Shown here: in pieces, positions 57,288 through 64,000 of the stretch | Layout of the letters: every line of letters starts with the position of its first letter | Numbering within the stretch: position 1 is the stretch's first letter | Origin: Nitrosospira lacus | Lineage (GTDB): Bacteria; Pseudomonadota; Gammaproteobacteria; Burkholderiales; Nitrosomonadaceae | Assembly (NCBI RefSeq): GCF_000355765.4 | Contig: NZ_CP021106.3 | Location: 248,001-312,000, forward strand | Length of the DNA: 64,000 bases | Direction: 5' to 3' | Translations under genes and position numbers: made by a program | The notes under the pieces: model-generated | Databases searched by the model: none | Told to the model about the DNA's origin: nothing | What the model saw: only the letters and a program-made list of their open reading frames with translations

Positions 57288-58223
57288 TCAGGCTTGAAGA
57301 CCTTCTGCGCGCGCTTGCTTCGCCCAGCGAATCAAATCGTCACGGGCCCAGACCATCAGGTAGTTGGTCGGCATGTATTCCCCTTTTTCATACTGCTCCT
57401 TGCGCCGCCGTGAATGGCCGGTCGCGTTGCCTATGGCTGCCCTGTCGCTTCCCATACGAAAAATACGGGCTCCATTTTCCAGAGGCCGGTGGCGAAGAAA
57501 GCCAAGATTGGGGGTAATCTCCTCCACCTGGGGGTCGTACCACCAGCTACTGCCAAATAAACCTTTGATTTGAGCATCCATTTCCAGCAGATCGGCAACT
57601 CTCAAGTAACAACGATCCCAGCCTTCCGGAGTAAATTGCCGACGAGACCGTGGATCCATATGCATTTCATAAAATGGTCGAAAACCCCCACTGCGTGTAG
57701 TAAAAAACCACAGCACTCCGAGCAACTGGTTGATGCCATCGCGTATCGCGGTACTTCGCGGGACGCCTGAAAACTCATCCACGAGTTCCGCCCCGCAGGG
57801 GATCAACTTGCCACGGCAAATCGCTAGATCCTTGTTAAAAAGATCATTCGCGTGAATATAAAATCCATGGGGATTGGTGTCGAACTGCTCAAGAATACGC
57901 CGAAATTCAGTTTCATACTGGGATGCCACGGAAACCGGAAGCGCTTTTTGCGCATGCCGGCCAAAATCAACAATCAATGTCGCGATTACCAGCTTATGGT
58001 AAAGCTCCATCCCGGCCAAACCACACCTCTGCTCTATCTCAGTGCATCCGGTGCGAAAGGTCGCCGGAAGATCGCCATATCCACCATAAGTGCGGTTCGC
58101 AACAAGCTCAGCGGTGAAACGCTCTGGGGGAAAACTGTCCATGACCCCGGGGTATTCGTGGGCAAATTGCGCTGTGAAACCACGAACAAGCGAGGCGGCC
58201 TGTGAAATAGGAAGCTCGACCAT
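57288..58223 (-). CDS. Protein of unrecognised family in the EPS locus
   Basis: A 311-residue soluble protein that I do not recognise. It has no signal peptide or membrane segment. It is rich in aromatic residues and histidine: YGGYGDLPATFRTGCTEIEQ, DTNPHGFYIHANDLFNKDLA, CRGKLIPCGAELVDEFSGVP, GGFRPFYEMHMDPRSRRQF and GSSWWYDPQVEEITPNLGFL. The conserved-looking HAND and EMHMD segments could form an active site. Its position directly upstream of a deacetylase (4-base gap) suggests a function in glycan or acyl modification. The start ATG is the first in the frame and gives a complete-looking protein. Confidence 0.8.
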   Translation of the reverse strand: MVELPISQAASLVRGFTAQFAHEYPGVMDSFPPERFTAELVANRTYGGYGDLPATFRTGCTEIEQRCGLAGMELYHKLVIATLIVDFGRHAQKALPVSVASQYETEFRRILEQFDTNPHGFYIHANDLFNKDLAICRGKLIPCGAELVDEFSGVPRSTAIRDGINQLLGVLWFFTTRSGGFRPFYEMHMDPRSRRQFTPEGWDRCYLRVADLLEMDAQIKGLFGSSWWYDPQVEEITPNLGFLRHRPLENGARIFRMGSDRAAIGNATGHSRRRKEQYEKGEYMPTNYLMVWARDDLIRWAKQARAEGLQA

Positions 58224-58438
58224 TGGCTGATATTATCATCTCGGCCGGAGTGGCCATACAACTAATTGATCTCGTAAAAATCCAGGACAATGTCAAATGA
58301 GAGGCGGGAGGCGACTTCTTCGCCGCAAAATAGATCTGGAAAATATAAGAATACGGGCCACTGGGCGCTCATTTTTTACCCGTCAGCAATTGGCGCCATT
58401 CAAACTTATGCCTTCGGTAAATTCTTTCAGCAGCATTC

Positions 58439-59947
58439 TTACCGTACGCGGTGATACAAATCATGTCGGCGCGCAGACCATCCGACAAGACCGAGTCCCG
58501 CAAGCAATAGTGCGTACGTTTCCGGTTCTGGAACAACTGCGGCAACCATTGGTTTATACAGCCATACACCAGCATCCCACACCCCTCCTCCCTTATATGA
58601 AATTTCGTCTAGGGCAATAAATGCGCCCAGCATATCATCATAGTGCCATTTGCCAAGCACCCCAGCACCAAAGTTTCCGTGAGGATGATCCACAGTTGAG
58701 CTTTCTATTTTGGAGACAGTCCAGGTAGTATTTGCGCCAATGTTTCCAGCTGTGTCCGTGATAACATTTGCTGACCAGACCGTACCGCCATTATTTCCAC
58801 CATCCCACAGAACAATCGTGTTATTGGCTGAATTATAATCAATACCAAAATTTCCGGTCACTATAAAATCGCTGCCATCCTTATTGACTAGGTTGACTCC
58901 GATATCTGGATTGCTACGGGGGTTAGCCGCATTTGCATTATCTAGATCCCATATCGTCAATTCGGATGTATATTGCCCCGTGACTATAGCTGTTTTAATG
59001 TAAAGATTGTGAGTGGTGTCGATCGTTCCAGCGCTTTGGTATCCGCCCGTGTTATGGGACAAGCCGATTTTCTCCCATGTATCCTCGCCGCCATTTCTGA
59101 CGTCCCCCAGGGTGTAGCGATAAAGTGACGGGAATCCCGATGAATTCGAGTCTGCAGTAAGATAAACAACGTCCTTGCCATTCTCGGTGCGGTAGGCAGT
59201 AGTTCCGTGAATGTATCCTGGAGCATCAGACCCAGTCCAATGGCCTTGCCGGTCAATCCACATGTTGCCGCCTTCTGCGACATTGTTAGTATTCCAGCCG
59301 GAACCCGTGGTGCCACCGACCTTGTTTGGGTCCGCCTTGATTGGATCCCACAAATAGGGTCCGGCACGACTGACGGTTATTCCGTCCGTCTTCCGGAAAC
59401 TTCCCCCGTGTGGCGTTGCCGCGCCCCCGAATGTAAGGAACATGTCATTGACGGGCAGATAGAGATTGTTGTCATAAGTATGCGCGGATTGTGGCGCATC
59501 GCCGCCGATAATAAAGCCATTTGCATCGATCTTGCTCGGCAGGGAACCGCGTCCCCATTTACCTGTAGCTCCATCCCACACGTACATCTCATTGCCGGCA
59601 TAATTCGCGTGGCCGCCACCCCAGAGCATTAATTTTCCCTGGGTCGAATCCCAGGCGAAAGAGCTCCAGGCGCTAACGACACCGATGGGCTTACTATTCG
59701 GTACTGCATCGGCCCCTGTTGGCCAGGCATCGGAATAGAAATTAGTGCTCGCCTTGACCCAGCCACCCGCTGGAGTTGTTGCAAGCAATGACGACAAACG
59801 CTCGAAGCTGGTCGCATTTGCCTGCGCCACGAATATGAAGAATAAACTCGCGCCAAGGAGTTTGATAAATGCCAGATTTGCTATCCGTGCCTTGGCACGA
59901 TAAGAACGCAAAACTCGTTGCTTATTCGATACGCTCAATTTATGCAT
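58439..59947 (-). CDS. PEP-CTERM protein with predicted beta-propeller domain
   Basis: A 502-residue exported protein. The start at 59947 (MHKLSVSNKQRVL) has GAG about 5 bases upstream and gives a signal peptide with a long basic n-region and core AFIKLLGASLFFIFVAQANA. The body carries kelch-like repeats such as GKLMLWGGGHANYAGNEMYV, DMFLTFGGAATPHGGSF and TIVLWDGGNNGGTVWSANVI, suggesting a galactose-oxidase-like propeller. It ends in the exosortase signal VPEPETYALLLAGLGLVGWS followed by ARRHDLYHRVR. It probably ends up in the outer envelope or extracellular matrix. It is the second exosortase substrate in the window. Confidence 0.92.
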   Translation of the reverse strand: MHKLSVSNKQRVLRSYRAKARIANLAFIKLLGASLFFIFVAQANATSFERLSSLLATTPAGGWVKASTNFYSDAWPTGADAVPNSKPIGVVSAWSSFAWDSTQGKLMLWGGGHANYAGNEMYVWDGATGKWGRGSLPSKIDANGFIIGGDAPQSAHTYDNNLYLPVNDMFLTFGGAATPHGGSFRKTDGITVSRAGPYLWDPIKADPNKVGGTTGSGWNTNNVAEGGNMWIDRQGHWTGSDAPGYIHGTTAYRTENGKDVVYLTADSNSSGFPSLYRYTLGDVRNGGEDTWEKIGLSHNTGGYQSAGTIDTTHNLYIKTAIVTGQYTSELTIWDLDNANAANPRSNPDIGVNLVNKDGSDFIVTGNFGIDYNSANNTIVLWDGGNNGGTVWSANVITDTAGNIGANTTWTVSKIESSTVDHPHGNFGAGVLGKWHYDDMLGAFIALDEISYKGGGVWDAGVWLYKPMVAAVVPEPETYALLLAGLGLVGWSARRHDLYHRVR

Positions 59948-60354
59948 ATTCTCATCCCTGAGAAAAATATAACTCGAAAAACTAACACCGCAATCTTGTA
60001 AGCTTCTATCCCACGGCACTAAAAAAACGAGACCACTTTTCACCTTTACTTAATACTGCTATATAAGTTTTGTTAATATAACAGGCATGCGTCAAAATCA
60101 GAATAGAGTAAAATCTAACTTTTAATGGAATAATTGTAATTGCGAGTGTTTTCAGGATAAAACGCCGTTATTCCTCTACCGCAACGACAGAATTCACCGA
60201 AATATACGGATAAGCTCCACAGACAGGTGGAAGAGTCTTCGCTTGATCCCCGCACTCGGCTGACTACAGTTCAACAGCCAGATATGGCAGATTAACTACT
60301 CATCTCGATGCCTCGTTTGGTGGATATTCCCGCTAATCAATCGGTGCGAGTGCA
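59948..60354. other. 407-bp divergent intergenic region between the propeller PEP-CTERM gene and the GNAT-like operon
   Basis: This AT-rich region must carry promoters in both directions. Candidate TA-rich hexamers occur around 60060-60090, but none is paired with a good -35. No repeat comparable to that upstream of the first PEP-CTERM gene was found, and no gene. Confidence 0.5.
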
Positions 60355-61107
60355 ATGGCGTCCATAACAGCACGAAAAAAAGCGTTTTACCAGATGTTGC
60401 AGCAATGGGGCTGGGGCAATACCAGTCTTTTCGTGCTCAATAGATTTCTGGCCATGATCTCAAAGGGGGGTCTGCGATTATATAAATATTACTTAATCGC
60501 GCAGCCAGTGGCGAAGACAAGCCTGCTTCCACCGGGCAGAGGCAGGAAAATAGAGATTCGAGTGATTCAGCCATATGACGAAATTACCCGGCAATTCCCA
60601 AGGCCCGCGGCAGCGATCGAGGCTCGATTCGAGCAGGGCGCGAAGTGCCTGGTGGCATTTAAGGAAGAGCAATTTATCGGCTTCCTGTGGCTATTGATGG
60701 GGAGCTACCAGGAGGACGAGGTACGTGCCCGCTATACTCCGCTGCCCCTAAAACAGGCGGCGTGGGATTTTGATGTGTACGTGGTGCCAAACTTCCGCTT
60801 GGGATTGGCTTTTCCGCGCCTGTGGGATGAAGCAAACCGTTTTCTGACCGCGAATGATATTCAATGGTCATGCAGCCGCATTTCAGCATTCAATGCAGGT
60901 TCGCTCGGCGCCCATGCGCACCTGGGAACGATAGCCCTGGGCAGCGCTATCTTTTTTTGTGCGGGCCAGTGGCAAATCACGTTCGCCTCCATATCCCCCT
61001 ATTTTCATCTGTCTTTAAATCGGGAGTCATTTCCGGAATTCAGCTTGAATACACAGGGACTCGGGAGAGCCCCTTCCACCGAACACGACAAACCCACTAT
61101 GGAGTAA
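60355..61107 (+). CDS. GNAT-like acetyltransferase-type protein, XrtA locus
   Basis: A 250-residue soluble protein. FEQGAKCLVAFKEEQFIGFL and AAWDFDVYVVPNFRLGLAFP resemble the central strands of a GNAT fold, and RLWDEANRFLTANDIQWSCS fits its helix 4 region; the acetyl-CoA loop is degenerate. The C-terminal 30 residues are probably disordered. It is the first gene of a tight operon with an acyl carrier protein (3-base gap) and two exosortase-associated hydrolases. An acyl group carried by the ACP is thus a possible donor. Confidence 0.75.
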   Translation: MASITARKKAFYQMLQQWGWGNTSLFVLNRFLAMISKGGLRLYKYYLIAQPVAKTSLLPPGRGRKIEIRVIQPYDEITRQFPRPAAAIEARFEQGAKCLVAFKEEQFIGFLWLLMGSYQEDEVRARYTPLPLKQAAWDFDVYVVPNFRLGLAFPRLWDEANRFLTANDIQWSCSRISAFNAGSLGAHAHLGTIALGSAIFFCAGQWQITFASISPYFHLSLNRESFPEFSLNTQGLGRAPSTEHDKPTME

Positions 61108-61110
61108 GCA

Positions 61111-61362
61111 ATGCAGCACCTTGAAGAAGTAAAAAACATTCTGTCCGATGTATTGAGTCTCGGTGAGCGAAAAAAATTTCTCAATGAGGATTCAATCCTG
61201 CTGGGCAGCCTCCCGGAATTGGATTCAATGGCAGTCGTGAATGTCATCACGGCTCTGGAAGAGCATTTTGGCATTACCGTGGACGATGATGAGATCAGTG
61301 CGGGTACTTTTGAAAGCCTTGGCAGCCTGACTCACTTCGTCGAGCAGAAATTGGCTGAATGA
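61111..61362 (+). CDS. Acyl carrier protein, XrtA locus
   Basis: An 83-residue acyl carrier protein. The phosphopantetheine attachment serine is in PELDSMAVVNVITALEEHFG, where DS starts helix 2; IDD-type acidic residues follow (VDDDEISAGTFESLGSL). The sequence is acidic, as expected. It is different from the housekeeping fatty-acid ACP and is probably loaded by an exosortase-associated acyl-CoA/AMP ligase, which often lies in such loci but is not within the window. It overlaps the following hydrolase gene by 4 bases. Confidence 0.93.
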   Translation: MQHLEEVKNILSDVLSLGERKKFLNEDSILLGSLPELDSMAVVNVITALEEHFGITVDDDEISAGTFESLGSLTHFVEQKLAE

Positions 61363-62216
61363 AGGGCTTGCCGGACACTCTCCCCGCCGAGTCTTTTTTC
61401 CTGAAGACGGGGCTTGGGGAGCGGTTTTGTCTCTATCACGGCCCTCACCCCGATAGGGAATGCCGTGGCGCACTAATCTATGTTCACCCATTTGGCGACG
61501 AGATGAACAAATCCCGCCGGATGGCTGCGATACAGGCAAAAGCACTTGCTGCGATAGGAGTCGGCGTCTTGCAGATCGATCTTTTTGGCTGCGGCGACAG
61601 CAGCGGTGAGTTTGGGGATGCCCGCTGGAATGTCTGGAAACAGGACTTGGCCACTGCATGGAATTGGCTAGAGAGCAGAGTGACTGTCCCCATCAGCCTT
61701 TGGGGCCTGCGTTTGGGAGGGCTGCTGGCATTGGATTTCGCCAGGAATCAGGAAAATGTGATTGACAAGATCATCCTGTGGCAGCCGGTTATTAGTGGAG
61801 AATCGTTTCTCACCCAGTTTCTGCGCCTGCGGCTTGCTCACGAAGTGCTCTCGGGTGGCGAGGGTAGCGGGAAAGTGTCCGGAACAAATGCCATGCGCAG
61901 CACCCTTGCAAAGGGAGAGATGCTTGAGGTGGCGGGTTATGAACTTGCACCGGATCTGGCCGCCGCTATTGATTCGCTGAAGGCGGCCGAGCTCATTGTA
62001 ACGCGGAGTCCCGTTCACTGGTTCGAGATCGTGGCCGAGCCAGACCGTCCCATAACCCCCGCTGGAGCCAGGGTGGCAAGCGCATGGAAGCAGAATGAGG
62101 TTGATTTGCATGTACACCTTGTGCCGTGCCTGCCATTCTGGGCGACTCAGGAGATTTCGGAATGCGCTGGCCTGGTATCGGCTACGACAAACGTTTTTTC
62201 CGATAGCATTCCATGA
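61359..62216 (+). CDS. Exosortase A-associated hydrolase 2 (alpha/beta-hydrolase fold)
   Basis: A 285-residue alpha/beta-hydrolase-fold protein matching the exosortase-linked 'hydrolase 2' family (TIGR03101-like): FFLKTGLGERFCLYHGP, ALIYVHPFGDEMNKSRRMAA, IDLFGCGDSSGEFGDARW. At the nucleophile elbow, where hydrolases have G-X-S-X-G, it reads LWGLRLGGLLAL, with arginine in the serine position. Enzyme activity of the classical kind is therefore doubtful; the family may have a binding or acyl-handling role. It is sandwiched by 4-base overlaps between the ACP and hydrolase 1 genes. Confidence 0.92.
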   Translation: MKGLPDTLPAESFFLKTGLGERFCLYHGPHPDRECRGALIYVHPFGDEMNKSRRMAAIQAKALAAIGVGVLQIDLFGCGDSSGEFGDARWNVWKQDLATAWNWLESRVTVPISLWGLRLGGLLALDFARNQENVIDKIILWQPVISGESFLTQFLRLRLAHEVLSGGEGSGKVSGTNAMRSTLAKGEMLEVAGYELAPDLAAAIDSLKAAELIVTRSPVHWFEIVAEPDRPITPAGARVASAWKQNEVDLHVHLVPCLPFWATQEISECAGLVSATTNVFSDSIP

Positions 62217-63085
62217 ATTTCGGGGAACGTACGATTACCTTTTCGTGTAACGGCAACTGGTTATACGGAGTTTTGAGTTTGCCCGAATCCTCTGTTTCCA
62301 GAGGCGTGGTGATCGTAGTGGGGGGACCCCAATATCGGGTTGGGAGCCACCGTCAATTTACATTGCTTGCCCGCCACCTTGCCGCTCATGGTGTACCCGT
62401 GCTGCGTTTTGATTACCGGGGAATGGGCGATAGCGAAGGAGATGTGAGAACGTTTGAAGATCTGGACGACGACCTGCGTAGCGCGATCGATGGCTTTCTG
62501 AACGAAGTTCCGTCTGTCAACGAAGTGGTGATCTGGGGATTATGTGATGCTGCGTCGGCCGCACTTTTCTATTCTCATCAGGATAAACGCGTAACCGGCC
62601 TGGTACTGCTTAATCCGTGGGTAAGGACGGATGAAGGAGCTGCCAAGGTTTATCTGAAACATTATTACGTCGCCCGGCTATTTGAACCACGCTTATGGAG
62701 CAAAATATTACAGGGGCGCTTTAATTATTCGGAGGCGGCTCAATCATTCCTGAAGACTATCGGCACAGTCTTGAAGAGAAAAAAAAGTACTGTGGCAGTC
62801 CCGAATAGGGAGGGGAGCAAATCTTGCGATCGGACACCCCTGCCACAACGGATGTTCACCGGACTCAGCTGCTTCGAAGGAAGGCTGCTCCTGATTACCA
62901 GCGGCAATGACCTCACGGCTCAAGAGTTTCTGGACATGGTCCGCGGTTCACCCGAGTGGCAACAGCTGCTCGCCTCTCCACGCGTATCCCGGCTCGATTT
63001 ACCCGAAGCCACGCATACCTTCTCCCGGCGCGAGTGGCGTGATCAGGTGGCAGCCTGGACAAAGGACTGGATTCGGTCATGGTAA
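62213..63085 (+). CDS. Exosortase A-associated hydrolase 1 (alpha/beta-hydrolase fold)
   Basis: A 290-residue alpha/beta-hydrolase-fold protein matching the exosortase-linked 'hydrolase 1' family (TIGR03100-like): GVVIVVGGPQYRVGSHRQFT, VLRFDYRGMGDSEGD and VLLNPWVRTDEGAAKVYLKH. The nucleophile elbow reads IWGLCDAASAALFY, so cysteine replaces the usual serine and Asp-Ala follows. LLITSGNDLTAQEF is the acid-loop region and the histidine is in LPEATHTFSRREW. A thioesterase or acyltransferase acting with the ACP is plausible but not shown. It overlaps hydrolase 2 by 4 and the next gene by 7 bases. Confidence 0.93.
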   Translation: MNFGERTITFSCNGNWLYGVLSLPESSVSRGVVIVVGGPQYRVGSHRQFTLLARHLAAHGVPVLRFDYRGMGDSEGDVRTFEDLDDDLRSAIDGFLNEVPSVNEVVIWGLCDAASAALFYSHQDKRVTGLVLLNPWVRTDEGAAKVYLKHYYVARLFEPRLWSKILQGRFNYSEAAQSFLKTIGTVLKRKKSTVAVPNREGSKSCDRTPLPQRMFTGLSCFEGRLLLITSGNDLTAQEFLDMVRGSPEWQQLLASPRVSRLDLPEATHTFSRREWRDQVAAWTKDWIRSW

Positions 63086-64000
63086 AAAGGGTCCTGATGA
63101 TCGCATTTCACTTTCCTCCCATGCGCGGGAGTAGCGGCATCCTGCGGACCCTGAAATTCTCCAGGTATCTTCCTGAATTTGACTGGGAACCCATCGTACT
63201 GACCGCCCATCCCAGAGCCTATGCCAGCACCAGTAACGATCAGGCCGGCGAAATCGCGGACCGGGTAGCGGTATATCGGGCATTTGCTTTGGATACATCC
63301 AGGCACCTGTCGTTTATGGGGCGATACCCCACGCTGCTGGCTTTGCCAGACCGCTGGGCCTCCTGGTCGCTTGGAGCGGTGCCCATGGGTCTGTATCTGA
63401 TTCGAAAATACCGGCCCGATGTCATCTGGTCAACTTATCCAATCGCGACAGCTCATTTGATCGGACTTAGCTTGAGTCGATTGACCGGGCTTCCCTGGGT
63501 TGCGGATTTCAGGGATCCAATGACCGATGTAGACTATCCACCCGATCCGCTCACTCGTCGTATGTTTCAATGGATAGAGAAAAAGTCGGTCAACTATTGC
63601 ACTAAGGCTGTTCTCACTACTCCAGGGGCGATTGACAACTATAAAGAACGATTTCCACAAACGCCCGCTTCGCATTTCCATCTCATTGAGAATGGATATG
63701 ATGAGGAAAATTTTGCCGCGGCTGAATCAAGCCGGGTAGAGGAACAAAAAAAAAGTGCTCGGCTCATTCTGGTACATAGCGGGATTATTTATCCTTCCGA
63801 ACGCGACCCGACACAGTTCTTCGAAGCCCTTGCGGTTCTCGCCCGGCAAGGGTTGATTTCTCACACCGGTCTTCACGTGATCCTGCGAGCCACCGCTCAC
63901 GATGAATACCTTCTTCGACTGATAGATCAATACGAGATTGGTAATATTGTTTCGCTCGCCCCCCCCATTCCCTATCGGGAGGCCTTGTCCGAAATGCTGG
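63079..64000 (+). CDS. Glycosyltransferase (GT4-like), partial at right edge
   Basis: An open frame of 307 codons that runs off the window. It starts KRVLMIAFHFPPMRGSSGIL, an N-terminus common in exosortase-locus glycosyltransferases, then RTLKFSRYLPEFDWEPIVLT, DVIWSTYPIATAHLIGLSLS and GLPWVADFRDPMTDVDYP. A donor-domain start, LILVHSGIIYPSERDPTQFF, lies close to the edge. The ATG at 63079 overlaps the stop of hydrolase 1 by 7 bases, so it is the fifth gene of the operon. The EX7E region is beyond the window. Confidence 0.88.
   Translation, partial: MVKRVLMIAFHFPPMRGSSGILRTLKFSRYLPEFDWEPIVLTAHPRAYASTSNDQAGEIADRVAVYRAFALDTSRHLSFMGRYPTLLALPDRWASWSLGAVPMGLYLIRKYRPDVIWSTYPIATAHLIGLSLSRLTGLPWVADFRDPMTDVDYPPDPLTRRMFQWIEKKSVNYCTKAVLTTPGAIDNYKERFPQTPASHFHLIENGYDEENFAAAESSRVEEQKKSARLILVHSGIIYPSERDPTQFFEALAVLARQGLISHTGLHVILRATAHDEYLLRLIDQYEIGNIVSLAPPIPYREALSEML

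Overview
The window reads as chromosome from a betaproteobacterium. Gene content and protein style fit the Nitrosomonadales, most likely a Nitrosospira-like ammonia oxidiser; this is an inference, because no amo, hao or rRNA gene is present to settle it. The dominant theme is the exosortase A (XrtA)/PEP-CTERM system and its exopolysaccharide (EPS) locus, which occurs in two blocks separated by about 30 kb of mostly housekeeping genes.

Block 1 (1-7826, minus strand) is the EPS assembly and export core. Read in the direction of transcription it holds the Wza-like export lipoprotein, the Wzz-like chain-length protein, the tyrosine autokinase, the TIGR03016-type outer-membrane protein, the XrtA-associated AAA ATPase, the XrtA-type polysaccharide deacetylase and a FemAB-like protein cut by the left edge. 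The exosortase gene itself is not in the window.

The middle (8263-36605) holds queG; tsaE-amiC; a four-gene ABC exporter (adaptor, ATPase, two permeases); a NUDIX hydrolase with a FemAB/GNAT-like partner; nadE followed by a PII gene; a BepA-like metalloprotease; a MacAB-type exporter; a small Gly/His-rich secreted protein; glmU-glmS; and a complete F-type ATP synthase operon (atpIBEFHAGDC) ending in a clear intrinsic terminator. GlmS and GlmU make UDP-GlcNAc, a plausible precursor for the EPS.

Block 2 (37421-64000) is the accessory glycan region. It starts with a PEP-CTERM protein preceded by a 23-bp palindrome, a 3 x 12-bp tandem repeat and a Fur-box-like site. After a DUF3565-DUF1971 protein come a polysaccharide deacetylase and the exosortase-A-associated O-ligase (minus strand). 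A plus-strand cassette of lower-GC appearance follows: flippase, glycosyltransferase, ATP-grasp ligase, alpha/alpha-toroid protein, MBOAT acyltransferase and SGNH-like protein. Next is a minus-strand run: PaaK/CapK-like adenylating enzyme, two GT4 glycosyltransferases, a GT39-like membrane protein, GT2-GtrA, a third deacetylase, an unrecognised protein and a second PEP-CTERM protein with a predicted beta-propeller. The window ends with a tightly overlapping plus-strand operon: GNAT-like protein, acyl carrier protein, exosortase-associated hydrolases 2 and 1, and a glycosyltransferase cut by the right edge.

Together the genes describe synthesis, modification (deacetylation, O-acylation, possible amidation), polymerisation and export of an extracellular polysaccharide, with PEP-CTERM proteins as likely cargo of the sorting system. 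No tRNA, rRNA, CRISPR array, transposase or prophage gene was recognised.
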